DNA from: Aminobacter aganoensis
GTDB taxonomy: Bacteria; Pseudomonadota; Alphaproteobacteria; Rhizobiales; Rhizobiaceae
Reading direction: 5' to 3'
NCBI RefSeq assembly: GCF_014206975.1
Contig: NZ_JACHOU010000005.1
Coordinates: 62,001 to 126,000 of the forward strand
DNA: 64,000 nucleotides
The notes beneath the pieces are model-generated. The model ran no database searches, was not told the origin of the DNA, and saw only the letters and a program-made list of their open reading frames with translations. Both the position numbers and the translations under genes were made by a program. Position 1 is the first letter of the stretch. Every line of letters starts with the position of its first letter. This document shows positions 45,297-53,285 of the stretch, piece by piece.

Positions 45297-46016
45297 ATGA
45301 ATCGCAAATACATGGCGCTCGCTCTTGCAGCGGCACTCGCAGTTCCCGCCGCTGCCGCCCGCGCCGACAACCAGCCGCCGCCGCGCATCATCGTGACGGG
45401 CGAAGGCGAAGCCTCGGTCGCGCCCGACCTTGCCCTGCTGTCGCTGTCGGTGATGCGCGAGGCCAAGACCGCGCGCGAGGCACTCGACGCTAACAACGAC
45501 GCCATGGCCGCCGTCATCGCCGCGATGAAGGCCTCCGGCATCGCCGACCGCGACCTGCAAACCGCCGGCATCCAGATCCAGCCGCGCTACAACTACACCA
45601 ACAAGCCCGACGGCTCGCAGGAAGCCGAACTCGTCGCCTACCAGGTCACCAACACGCTGTCGGTGCGCATCCGCGACATCGCCAAGACCGGCGAGGTCCT
45701 CGACAAGGCGGTATCGCTCGGCGTCAACCAGGGCGGCGGCATCAACTTCACCAACGAGAAGCCCGACACCGTCATCACCGAGGCGCGCAAGCTTGCGGTT
45801 GCCGACGCCATCGCCAAGGCCAAGGTGCTGGCCGAGGCCGCCGGCGTCAGCCTCGGCAAGGTGATCGAGATCGCCGACCAGTCCTTCGCGCCGCCGCCGA
45901 TGCCGCTGCAGCAGGCCAAGTCGTTCGACCGCGCCGCCGCCGGTGCCGTCCCCGTCGAGGCCGGTGAAAACGCCTACCGCGTCCAGGTCAACGTCACCTT
46001 CGAACTGAAGAACTGA
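45297..46016 (+). CDS. SIMPL-domain (DUF541) periplasmic protein
   Basis: 239 residues with signal peptide (MALALAAALAVPAAAARA). The SIMPL/DUF541 pattern follows: IIVTGEGEASVAPDLALLSL near the mature start, QIQPRYNY, and ARKLAVADAIAKAKVLAEAAG. The family is exported and often oligomeric; functions are poorly known, some linked to oxidative stress. It is monocistronic, followed by a strong terminator. Confidence 0.9.
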   Translation: MNRKYMALALAAALAVPAAAARADNQPPPRIIVTGEGEASVAPDLALLSLSVMREAKTAREALDANNDAMAAVIAAMKASGIADRDLQTAGIQIQPRYNYTNKPDGSQEAELVAYQVTNTLSVRIRDIAKTGEVLDKAVSLGVNQGGGINFTNEKPDTVITEARKLAVADAIAKAKVLAEAAGVSLGKVIEIADQSFAPPPMPLQQAKSFDRAAAGAVPVEAGENAYRVQVNVTFELKN

Positions 46017-46086
46017 CGCCTTGGGTCCAGGGCTGCCGTCTCGGGGCGGCAGCCTTCGGACAAGCCGGACGCCCGATCGGGCAATG

Positions 46087-46119
46087 AAAAAACCCCGGAG
46101 GCCAGGCCTCCGGGGTTTT
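46087..46119. terminator. Bidirectional Rho-independent terminator
   Basis: An almost perfect stem (CCCCGGAGGCC / GGCCTCCGGGG around one A) flanked by AAAA and TTTTG, ending both the SIMPL gene and the convergent secreted-protein gene. Confidence 0.9.
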
Positions 46120-46192
46120 GTTTGGAGCCACGCCCTCTCTTGGCGAAAAGGGGCCCCCGCTACTCAGGACCGGGCGGCGCCCGGCCCGGCTG

Positions 46193-46609
46193 TTACCAGC
46201 GAACCACCGGGCAGTTCGGGGCACGGGCGAAGCTGATCGCGACGCGCTCGCCATACTTGCGGCCGCTGACGGTGATGGTGCGGCGGTTGACGTCGACGAC
46301 GCGGGCGCGGCGCAGGCCCATGCGGTCGGCCTTGTCGAGCGCCCGGTCGGGCGTGCAGCGGCGATCCCAGCGGCCATGGTCGGGGCGATTGCCCCAGCGG
46401 CCGTCATTGCGGTTGTCCCAGCGGCCGTCGTTGCGGTTGTCCCAGCGGTTGCCGTCACGATAGCCGTCCTGGACATAGATGCCGACGCGCGGCTCGCCCT
46501 GGCCGAGGTTCAGGTAGAGGCCATCTGCCTGCGCCGAAGCGGGAATCGCCGCCAGCGTGCTGAAGCCGATGAGCGCCGAAAGGGCGGCAGTCTTGATCTT
46601 GTCGAACAT
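46193..46609 (-). CDS. Small secreted protein with tandem WDNRNDGR repeats
   Basis: 138 residues from the ATG at 46609 with AAGGAGAA upstream. A signal peptide (KTAALSALIGFSTLAAIPASA) is followed by a short strand (GLYLNLGQGEPRVGIYV), then two and a half copies of an eight-residue repeat WDNRNDGR. The C-terminal region has conserved CTPDRALDKADRMGLRRARV and a SGRKYG segment. Similar short secreted proteins are common in Rhizobiales, with no assigned function. Two cysteines near the ends could form a disulfide. Confidence 0.8.
   Translation of the reverse strand: MFDKIKTAALSALIGFSTLAAIPASAQADGLYLNLGQGEPRVGIYVQDGYRDGNRWDNRNDGRWDNRNDGRWGNRPDHGRWDRRCTPDRALDKADRMGLRRARVVDVNRRTITVSGRKYGERVAISFARAPNCPVVRW
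46393..46448. repeat. 24-bp coding tandem repeat
   Basis: Two full units and a partial third of a 24-bp repeat beginning CCCAGCGGCCGTC, with one base difference between units. They encode the WDNRNDGR repeats of the gene on the minus strand and are prone to copy-number change. Confidence 0.85.
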
Positions 46610-46831
46610 GGTCTTCTCCTTGAACTCCGTGGCGTCAAGCCGTCTGTGCCTGAGCGATGGCTGCAGATTGCCCCACCCAAGCTGAACCGATTTCGAACCG
46701 TGCATTCATTTTCGGTTCATCTGGCAAGACACTGATTCCATTGGATAATATGATGCGATCACGCATTCGTGAGTCGCCGCGCGAGCGCGAAATAGCCTGC
46801 CGAAATGGTCGGGAATATGGCGAACCGGCGC

Positions 46832-47278
46832 TTACGGTTCCTCGTCGAGCACATGCTCGAAATAGTCTTCCGGTTCGGCCAGGTCGTCCTCGGAAGCCGT
46901 CAGCCTGCCGCGCACCGAAATGCCGGCCTCGTGCACGGTCTCGGCGCTGCCCGAAACCAGATGGTGCCACCAGTAGAGGTCGTGGCCCTCGGCGACGAGG
47001 CGATAGGCGCAGGTGCTGGGCAGCCAGGTGATGGTGCGCACGTTGTCAGGCGTCAGCCCGACGCAATCCGGCACGCGCGCGAGGCGGTTGGCATAGTCGG
47101 AGCAGCGGCAGGTCGCGCCGTCGAACAGCCGGCAGCCGACGCTGGTCCAGTAGATGTCACCGGTGTCCTCGTCCTCGAGCTTGGACAGGCAGCATTTGCC
47201 GCAGCCATCGCACAGCCGCTCCCACTGGGCGGGGCTCATCGCCTCCAGCGGCGTCGTTTTCCAGTAGGGCTCGTCCAT
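46832..47278 (-). CDS. YcgN-family cysteine-cluster protein
   Basis: 148 residues from the ATG at 47278; a longer start (47287) is possible. It carries the UPF0260/YcgN pattern: [42 protein letters not shown] and [10 protein letters not shown]. The eight or so cysteines suggest an iron-sulfur or zinc cluster. Function is not established. It is cytoplasmic and monocistronic. Confidence 0.9.
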   Translation of the reverse strand: MDEPYWKTTPLEAMSPAQWERLCDGCGKCCLSKLEDEDTGDIYWTSVGCRLFDGATCRCSDYANRLARVPDCVGLTPDNVRTITWLPSTCAYRLVAEGHDLYWWHHLVSGSAETVHEAGISVRGRLTASEDDLAEPEDYFEHVLDEEP

Positions 47279-47505
47279 GCCCGGCATTTGGCGCGCATCT
47301 CCGGCGTCGTCAAGCACGCACGCATTGTATTCATCGCCTGCGCGTTGCATTCATCGCCAGTTCAGCGAAGCCACGATATTGCCTTGTTGCCGTCGGGCAA
47401 ATGCCCCGAAACGATGCGACTGCCGGGTGGAGCGGAACCATTTCAGGGTTCCATCTGTTTGGGCCGGGACGGGACCAAGAGTTCACTTCGAGGAGATTTC
47501 CAACG

Positions 47506-49551
47506 ATGAAACGCCAACCACGGATTCTCGCAGGCACGGCGATCGGCCTGTTCATGGCATCCGCGCCGTTGGGCGCGCTGCCGCTGCCGAATGGCGCGCT
47601 GCCGGATTCCGGCGCTGCGCTGCCGCTCATTCGCGTGCAGTCGGACTGCCAGGAAGGCGAATCGGCCGAGGCCTGCGCCGCACGCCAGGGCGGCCAGCAG
47701 GCACCGGCGGAAGAGCCGGCCCCTGCCCCCGAACCAGAACCGCAGCCGGCGCCGGAACCCGCGCCGGAACCCGAGCCCGCGCCTCAGCCCGAGCCGGCAC
47801 CGGAACCGGAGCCCGCTCCGGCGCCCGAGCCCCAGGCCGAGCAGCCAGCCCCCGAACCGGAGCCCGAGCAGCCCGCACCGCAACAGCAGGAGCAGGCGCC
47901 GGCCGCCGAACAGCCGGCCCCCGAAGCCGAGCCCGCGCCGGAACCTCAGGCCGAGCAGCCGGCGGAAAAGCCCGCCGAACAGCCTGCCGAGAAGCCCGCC
48001 GAGCAGCCAGCGCCGGAACAGCAGGAACAGGCGCCAGCCGCCGAGCAGCCGGCTCCGGAAGCCGAGCCCGCCCCCGAACCTCAGGCCGAGCAGCCGGCTG
48101 ACAAGCCTGCTGAGAAGCCCGCTGAACAACCCGCCGAGGCAACGCCTGAGCAAGCGCCGGCTCCTGCGCCTGCCCCGGAAACGACGGCACCCGCCGGAGA
48201 GGCCCCAGCCCAGGGCGAGACGCCTGCCGCCGAACAGCCCAAGGCCGAGCAGCCGGCAACCGGCGAACAGCCCGCGACCGGCGAGCAACCCGCTGCCGGC
48301 GAGCAACCCACTACCGGCGAGCAGCCGCAGCAGCCCGCGACCGGCGAACAGCCGGCCCAGCAGGGCGAGGCGCCCGTCAACCCGAACGAGGCCCCGATCC
48401 TCGACAGCCAGAAGGAAACAGCGCCTGCACCTGCCGGTGGCCAGCAGCCGGCTGCCGAGGGCCAGCCCGCCCAACCTGCGCCGGAAGGCCAGCCTGTGCC
48501 CGAAGGCCAGGCCGGCGGACAGACGGCCCAGCCGCAGCCGGTGCCGGTCGATCCGGGCCCGCCGCCGGCCGACGACAAGGCTGCCGCCGAACAGGCCCAG
48601 CCGGTCGAGATCCAGGCGATCACCGCCGAGCAGGGCACCCGCCTCGAGCGCGCACCCGAAATCGACCTGCGCCGCAGGCCGCGCCCCGAGGGTACCGAGG
48701 TCCTGCGCGAGATCGGCGACCGGGTGATCATCCAGATCAACAACCAGGTCATCGTCGAGAGCAACGAGCGCCCGCGCATGACGCGCAACGCCCAGGAGGT
48801 CTACTACGAGGAACTGCCGCGCGGCCGCACCCGCGAGGTCATCGTCCGCGAGAACGGCAACCAGATCATCACCATCCGCAACCGCTACGGCGACATCGTG
48901 CAGCGCTCGCGCATCACGCCCGACGGCCAGGAATATGTACTGAGCTATGTCGACGACCAGTATTACGGCGAGATGGACGAGTGGCGCGATCCGGGCCTCG
49001 ACCTGCCCCCGCTCCAGCTTCACATCCCGCGCAACGAATACATCCTCGATGCCCAGTATGTCGAAGATGAAGATGCCTACTACGAGTTCCTCGAGCAGCC
49101 GCCGGTCGAGCGCGTCAAGCGCCTCTACTCGGTCGACGAGGTCAAGCGTTCGGCCCGCGTGCGCGACATCGCCCGCCGTGTCGACCTCGACACGCTGAAC
49201 TTCGAGTTCGGCTCGGCTTCGATCAACGAAGCCGAAGTCGCCAAGCTCGAGGGCGTCGCCAACGCGATGGACAAGCTGCTCAAGAAGAACCCGGCCGAAA
49301 CCTTCCTCATCGAAGGCCACACCGATGCCGTCGGCTCCGACGTCGCCAACCTGGCGCTGTCGGACCGCCGCGCCGAGGCGGTGGCGGACGCGCTCTCCAA
49401 CGTCTTCGGCATCCCGCCGGAAAACCTGTCGACGCAAGGCTACGGCGAGCGCTACCTGAAGGTGAAGACCGACGCGCGCGAGCGTGAGAACCGCCGCGTC
49501 GCCATCCGCCGCATCACGCCGCTGGTGGCCCCCATCGCCAGCGCCAAATAG
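47506..49551 (+). CDS. OmpA-family outer-membrane/periplasmic protein with long Pro/Glu/Ala/Gln-rich segment
   Basis: 681 residues from the ATG at 47506 with GAGGAG upstream. The signal peptide is followed at about residues 65-365 by an extremely biased P/E/A/Q region, built partly from a 46-residue unit repeated nearly twice (about 47880-48155). A folded central part follows (~370-560, YEELPRGRTREVIV). The C-terminal OmpA peptidoglycan-binding domain is at ~563-675: FEFGSASI and GHTDAVGSD...LSDRRAEAV. It is probably a peptidoglycan-anchored protein whose rod-like spacer crosses the periplasm. Confidence 0.9.
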   Translation: MKRQPRILAGTAIGLFMASAPLGALPLPNGALPDSGAALPLIRVQSDCQEGESAEACAARQGGQQAPAEEPAPAPEPEPQPAPEPAPEPEPAPQPEPAPEPEPAPAPEPQAEQPAPEPEPEQPAPQQQEQAPAAEQPAPEAEPAPEPQAEQPAEKPAEQPAEKPAEQPAPEQQEQAPAAEQPAPEAEPAPEPQAEQPADKPAEKPAEQPAEATPEQAPAPAPAPETTAPAGEAPAQGETPAAEQPKAEQPATGEQPATGEQPAAGEQPTTGEQPQQPATGEQPAQQGEAPVNPNEAPILDSQKETAPAPAGGQQPAAEGQPAQPAPEGQPVPEGQAGGQTAQPQPVPVDPGPPPADDKAAAEQAQPVEIQAITAEQGTRLERAPEIDLRRRPRPEGTEVLREIGDRVIIQINNQVIVESNERPRMTRNAQEVYYEELPRGRTREVIVRENGNQIITIRNRYGDIVQRSRITPDGQEYVLSYVDDQYYGEMDEWRDPGLDLPPLQLHIPRNEYILDAQYVEDEDAYYEFLEQPPVERVKRLYSVDEVKRSARVRDIARRVDLDTLNFEFGSASINEAEVAKLEGVANAMDKLLKKNPAETFLIEGHTDAVGSDVANLALSDRRAEAVADALSNVFGIPPENLSTQGYGERYLKVKTDARERENRRVAIRRITPLVAPIASAK

Positions 49552-49570
49552 GCACTGGCAGCATCTTTGA

Positions 49571-49605
49571 AGGCCCGGTCCGCACCTCGCGGGCCGGGCC
49601 TTTTT
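49571..49605 (+). terminator. Rho-independent terminator after OmpA gene
   Basis: GGCCCGGTCCGC / GCGGGCCGGGCC stem with a short loop, followed by TTTTT, 20 bp after the stop codon. Confidence 0.9.
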
Positions 49606-49789
49606 GCTGCGTTCCAGCGGCCAGATTGCCGCCGGCGCGGCCTGTCCCGGCCCGCTTCCGGCCATCCTGTCGCCCGGTCACAATCACGCGATGACCCGGC
49701 TTTCGCCATTGATTCGCTGGATTTTGATGCCACTTTGAGGGCGACGTGGTTCCCTGCCCCGTCCCATCTCCGGCATTCTAGGAGATCAA

Positions 49790-49832
49790 GGCCCGGCCGA
49801 AATTCCCCCTCCAGCGGCCGGGCCTTGTTTTA
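49790..49832 (+). terminator. Second terminator-like hairpin upstream of UPF0114 gene
   Basis: Perfect 10-bp stem GGCCCGGCCG / CGGCCGGGCC, 15-base loop, then TTGTTTTA. It lies 80 bp before the UPF0114 start, so it may attenuate that gene. The rest of 49552-49911 holds no gene. Confidence 0.7.
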
Positions 49833-49911
49833 TCCCAAAACCTGTTGCATTCGTCGGCACCTTCGCAATCTGCAATCGCAAATTCCCCAAACGCAAAATT
49901 TCGGACGTCTC

Positions 49912-50448
49912 ATGAAACGCCTCGAACACGCCGTCGAATCCATCATTCTCGCCTCGCGCTGGCTGCTCGTGGTGTTCTACCTCGGCCTCGCCGTCGCACT
50001 CGGCGTCTACGCCCTGTCCTTCACGAGGAAGCTCTACGAGTTCGTCATGAAGGTGATGGTGCTGGATGACACCGACACCATCCTGAAGGTGCTCGGCCTG
50101 ATCGACGCCGCGCTCGTCGCCTCGCTGGTGGTGATGGTCATCATTTCCGGCTACGAGAATTTCGTCAGCCGCTTCGACAACCACGATGGCGAGGTCCACT
50201 GGCTCGGCACCATCGACATCAGCTCGCTCAAGATCAAGGTCGCCTCGACCATCGTCGCGATCTCGTCGATCCACCTGCTGCAGGTCTTCCTCAACAACCA
50301 GCAATACACTTCCGACCAGTTGATGTGGCTGACGATCATCCACCTCACCTTCGTGCTGTCGGCGCTGCTGCTGGCCTATATCGACCGCCTCACCGGCCTG
50401 TCCAAGGGCTCCAAGAAGTCGGCCGAGGCGGACGGCCCCAGCCTCTGA
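49912..50448 (+). CDS. UPF0114/YqhA-family membrane protein
   Basis: 178 residues with three to four membrane helices. The family block is ESIILASRWLLVVFYLGLAV at the N-terminus, GLIDAALVASLVVMVIISGYENFVS in the middle, and IKVASTIVAISSIHLL. YqhA-type proteins are inner-membrane proteins of unknown function. A hydrophilic lysine-rich tail ends the protein. Confidence 0.9.
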   Translation: MKRLEHAVESIILASRWLLVVFYLGLAVALGVYALSFTRKLYEFVMKVMVLDDTDTILKVLGLIDAALVASLVVMVIISGYENFVSRFDNHDGEVHWLGTIDISSLKIKVASTIVAISSIHLLQVFLNNQQYTSDQLMWLTIIHLTFVLSALLLAYIDRLTGLSKGSKKSAEADGPSL

Positions 50449-50591
50449 GCCGACGCCGGGCATCGCACCGGCGCGGATTCATCTTGTCAGTCGCGCCGGC
50501 CAACCCGCTGGATTGATTCAGTCTTCGGCCACCCGGCCGAAGCGCTGCCCACCCTCCATTGTCGAACTCGAACCATCGCCGGGAGGCCACT

Positions 50592-50840
50592 ATGCGCATT
50601 CTGGGATATGTCCTGGCCGGCGCGGGCTTGCTCGTCTGCGCGGTCACCTTCGGCTTGTGGGTCTGGCTCAACAGCTTCGCCTGCGGCATGATTCCGACCG
50701 GCTGCAAAGGCTTCCGGCTGCGCTGGGAAGACAGCGAGGCGCTGGCCTATTTCATTCCGCCGTTCATCCTCGGCTGCGTCATCGCGGTGGCGGGTGCGGC
50801 GACGATCGCCGTGAACCGGAAACGCGCCCGGAAAACCTAG
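50592..50840 (+). CDS. Small two-helix membrane protein
   Basis: 82 residues from the ATG at 50592, behind GGGAGG. Two hydrophobic helices (ILGYVLAGAGLLVCAVTFGLW and FIPPFILGCVIAVAGAATIA) flank a loop with two cysteines (ACGMIPTGCKG) that could form a periplasmic disulfide. Not recognised; basic C-terminus suggests a cytoplasmic tail. Real coding is supported by length, RBS and topology only. Confidence 0.65.
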   Translation: MRILGYVLAGAGLLVCAVTFGLWVWLNSFACGMIPTGCKGFRLRWEDSEALAYFIPPFILGCVIAVAGAATIAVNRKRARKT

Positions 50841-50899
50841 GGCGGACAGCCGTCTCTCCCGCCAGCCGTCGCTTGTCGGCCGGCCCCATTTCTGGTCTT

Positions 50900-51127
50900 G
50901 TGGGACGGTTCGCCTCCTGGGATAGCCTCAGCGTGCTCGCAGCCTATATCGACGAGATCATCATGGCCTGCGCCGCTGTCTGGATGACGGCCGTCGGCTT
51001 CGGCTACATCGCCTTTCCCGTCCCGCCCCAGCAAGCGTGGCTGGACAATCTCGTGAAGCACTTCAAGTGGATGGGTCCGCTGTTGATGCTCATCGCAATC
51101 GTGCTCGGCGCCCTATCTCCCCAATGA
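50900..51127 (+). CDS. Possible small two-helix membrane protein
   Basis: 75 codons from a GTG at 50900 (or 54 from the ATG at 50963). It has two hydrophobic stretches (IIMACAAVWMTAVGFGYIAF and GPLLMLIAIVLGAL) separated by PPQQAWLDNLVKHFKWM. Start and translation are uncertain; no family recognised. It falls in a run of very short genes. Confidence 0.45.
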   Translation: MGRFASWDSLSVLAAYIDEIIMACAAVWMTAVGFGYIAFPVPPQQAWLDNLVKHFKWMGPLLMLIAIVLGALSPQ

Positions 51128-51240
51128 TCGCGCATGTCGCAGCGGAGACCGCGCCTGATCGATGAGTCGACCGCCTCGAGGCACCAAAGGAACCTTCCGC
51201 CGCCCTCCATGTTGTCCCTGCAGCAGACAGGAGACAATCG

Positions 51241-51507
51241 ATGCCGAACAACTATGAAACCGGCGCACGAAAGCCCGTCGAACGAAAGGGCCCGGACCCC
51301 GGCGATGCCTTCTCGCAGCAGGCTGCCGAGAACAGGCACCCGGCCGATCGCTACGGCAACACCGAGCCCGTCGACGAAACCAACGAAAAGGCGCGTCACT
51401 CGGACGGCCAGAACGCACCGGGCCGCCGCGCGCGCGTTCCTGAAAAACCAGGCGGCAGCGAACAGCCGGGCTACAGGATGAAGCGGGCACGCTTCTGGCA
51501 GTCCTGA
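51241..51507 (+). CDS. Small hydrophilic, probably disordered protein
   Basis: 88 residues starting at 51241 after AGGAGACAAT. Very rich in charged residues, Gly, Pro and Asn, with no hydrophobic core (NNYETGARKPVERKG; GRRARVPEKPGG). It looks intrinsically disordered, like some hydrophilin or stress proteins, but I do not recognise a family. The good RBS supports coding. Confidence 0.6.
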   Translation: MPNNYETGARKPVERKGPDPGDAFSQQAAENRHPADRYGNTEPVDETNEKARHSDGQNAPGRRARVPEKPGGSEQPGYRMKRARFWQS

Positions 51508-51592
51508 CGCCGCCAGATCCAACCGCCATCCCCGTCGACCGGATCGCTTTCCGCGTTCAGGCGTTGTTGCTTCGTTGAAAGGAGCAATCGCC

Positions 51593-51898
51593 ATGAACGT
51601 CGCCAACCTGCAACTCGAGGGCCTGATCATGGCCATCGCAGCGATCAACCACGTCCTTGTCCGCAAGGGCGTTCTGACGGTTGAAGAAATCGACATCGCC
51701 TTGCGCAAGGCCGAAGCCAGCGAGACAGCCGAAGATCGATCCGAGGGCATGTCGTCGTCCAACCGCGACGCCATCAACTTCCCGATCAGGGTGCTGGAGC
51801 TTGCCAACCAATGCCAGCCGGAAGCGGACATTCCGTCATTCTCCAGGCTGGCCCGGATGATCGGGCAGATGAAGGAACCGTACAACGATCAGCGGTGA
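51593..51898 (+). CDS. Hypothetical small helical protein
   Basis: 101 residues from the ATG at 51593 with AAGGAGC upstream. Helical pattern NLQLEGLIMAIAAINHVLVRKGVLTVEEIDIALRK-like (quoted in part) resembles a short regulatory or adaptor fold. No family recognised. It sits 8 bp before the next small gene, suggesting an operon. Confidence 0.65.
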   Translation: MNVANLQLEGLIMAIAAINHVLVRKGVLTVEEIDIALRKAEASETAEDRSEGMSSSNRDAINFPIRVLELANQCQPEADIPSFSRLARMIGQMKEPYNDQR

Positions 51899-51906
51899 GG
51901 CGCGCG

Positions 51907-52140
51907 ATGAAGGACGTCAAGTCGATCGACTGGACCGAAGCAGCCACGTTCTACGAGAGCCGGCTGGGTCCGGGGATGCTGTTCGATCACCTGTCGCAGG
52001 CCGTGCGGCACGCGGTCAACGTCCCGCTGCGCCGCCAGCACGACACCGCAAGGATCGTCACGCAGTCGGGGTCGCAGTACGGCTGGCAAGAGATCAACGT
52101 TCTTCACCATCGTCTGCGGGCCAGCAACGGCAGCGAATGA
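51907..52140 (+). CDS. Hypothetical small protein
   Basis: 77 residues from the ATG at 51907, 8 bp after the previous stop. Soluble, basic, with SIDWTEAATFYESRLGPGML near the start. No recognised family; coding is inferred from tight spacing with its neighbour. Confidence 0.55.
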   Translation: MKDVKSIDWTEAATFYESRLGPGMLFDHLSQAVRHAVNVPLRRQHDTARIVTQSGSQYGWQEINVLHHRLRASNGSE

Positions 52141-52234
52141 GTTGTCGTCGTCTTGCCGTTTGAAGTTGACCCAGATCAAGTTCGCCCCCTCCACCCGGCA
52201 CTATAGTTGGCTCGACAATTCGCAAGGAGATGAA

Positions 52235-52474
52235 ATGTCGAACACACCGCACACTCTGGGTGAAGAATTCCCCGGCAAGTTGGATGCCATCCACGCCCTG
52301 AAAGCTCGGGACACGGGTTTCGCCCGCATCCTCGAAGAATATGACGATGTGAACGAGCAGATCCACAAGGCCGAAACCCACATCGAGCCCGTGAGCCAGG
52401 AACACGAGGCGACGCTGCGAAAGCGCCGGCTGATGCTCAAGGACGCGATCGCGGGCGCGGTCACGGCAGGCTGA
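52235..52474 (+). CDS. YdcH-like DUF465 protein
   Basis: 79 residues from the ATG at 52235 behind AAGGAGATGAA. The DUF465 pattern is clear: FARILEEYDDVNEQIHKAET then LRKRRLMLKDAI. These are short coiled-coil cytoplasmic proteins of unknown function. It is directly upstream of the universal stress protein gene. Confidence 0.8.
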   Translation: MSNTPHTLGEEFPGKLDAIHALKARDTGFARILEEYDDVNEQIHKAETHIEPVSQEHEATLRKRRLMLKDAIAGAVTAG

Positions 52475-52560
52475 TCGACCGAACACCCGCAGCAGCCGGC
52501 GGTGAAACCGGCGCTGCGGGACCGATGAAAACGACGATGATCCAAGCAGTGGAGGTAGAT

Positions 52561-52980
52561 TTGTACACGCATATCCTCATAACCACCGACGGTTCCGAAC
52601 TCGCGCAGAAGGGTGTCGACCACGGGCTGACACTGGCCAGGAACCTTGGCAGCAAGGTCACGGTCATCACGGTGACCGAGCCCTATCCATTGAACAGCCC
52701 GGCCACGATGGCATCATGGAGCGATGCCCAGCAAAAGCATGCCGACGCGGCCCTGAACCTCGCTCAGGCGGCAGCGTCAAAGGCCGGCGTCACCGTCGAT
52801 CCCGTCCAGGCATTCGGCGAGTCACCCGCCGAAGCGATCGTCGAGACTGCCGCGGAACGTGGCTGCAACCTCATCGTCATGGCCTCCCACGGACGCCGCG
52901 GCGTCAGCCGGCTGCTGCTCGGCAGCCAGACCGCCGAGGTCGTCCATTATTCCAAGGTGCCGGTGCTCGTCGTGAGATAG
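52561..52980 (+). CDS. Universal stress protein (UspA family)
   Basis: 139 residues from a TTG at 52561, chosen over the ATG at 52525 because GGAGG lies 5 bases before it and the resulting start (YTHILITTDGSELAQKG) is the family's usual one. The ATP-binding loop GxxGxxG-type segment reads ASHGRRGVSRLLLGSQ, and VHYSKVPVLVV ends the protein. Such proteins bind ATP and help survival under stress. It closes a run of small genes. Confidence 0.88.
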   Translation: MYTHILITTDGSELAQKGVDHGLTLARNLGSKVTVITVTEPYPLNSPATMASWSDAQQKHADAALNLAQAAASKAGVTVDPVQAFGESPAEAIVETAAERGCNLIVMASHGRRGVSRLLLGSQTAEVVHYSKVPVLVVR

Positions 52981-53285
52981 GCAGCCTGCCGAACTGCTCT
53001 GCTCCGGAGGCGCCGAAAGGCGCCTCTTTGCGTTTGGGCCCGTCCTGCGCCCAAACGCCTCCGGCGAGGATTGCCGATCACAATGATCGCCCATAGGTGC
53101 ATGCAAGAAATTTTCATCAATCCAAGATTGTATAGAATATGGATTGATTTTTCAAAAATTCTGTAGAATTTAATTAGAAAATGACAAGATTCGAAGAAAT
53201 TTAACACCTGAGATAACAGTAGATCGAAGGCAATTGTGCTTCTGCAATCTCAAGAAATTTGAATGACGACTTTTCGAGGCAATTC
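52981..53285. other. Intergenic region: hairpin cluster then AT-rich promoter of the autotransporter
   Basis: The first 85 bp hold nested hairpins (see next entry). The remaining ~190 bp (about 53095-53285) are strikingly AT-rich for this window and carry no supportable gene; they probably hold the autotransporter promoter and may be of foreign origin. Confidence 0.6.
53004..53065 (+). terminator. Nested terminator hairpins after the universal stress gene
   Basis: GAGGCGCC-GAAA-GGCGCCTC followed by TTTG forms one stem. GCGTTTGGGC / GCCCAAACGC forms a second. CCGGAGGCG / CGCCTCCGG closes both as an alternative outer stem. The first 33 bases (53007-53039) recur with one change at 55206-55238, after the autotransporter. 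Confidence 0.75.

Noticed and set aside
46393-48155. Possible CRISPR-like repeats
   Set aside because: Repeats at 46.4 kb and 47.9-48.2 kb are in-frame coding repeats without unique spacers; no cas genes nearby.
47443-49665. 740-codon open frame on the minus strand across the OmpA gene
   Set aside because: Composition is Leu/Gly/Arg-rich low complexity, the exact mirror of the P/E/A/Q codons on the plus strand. There is no RBS and no domain, while the plus strand has a signal peptide and a clear OmpA domain.
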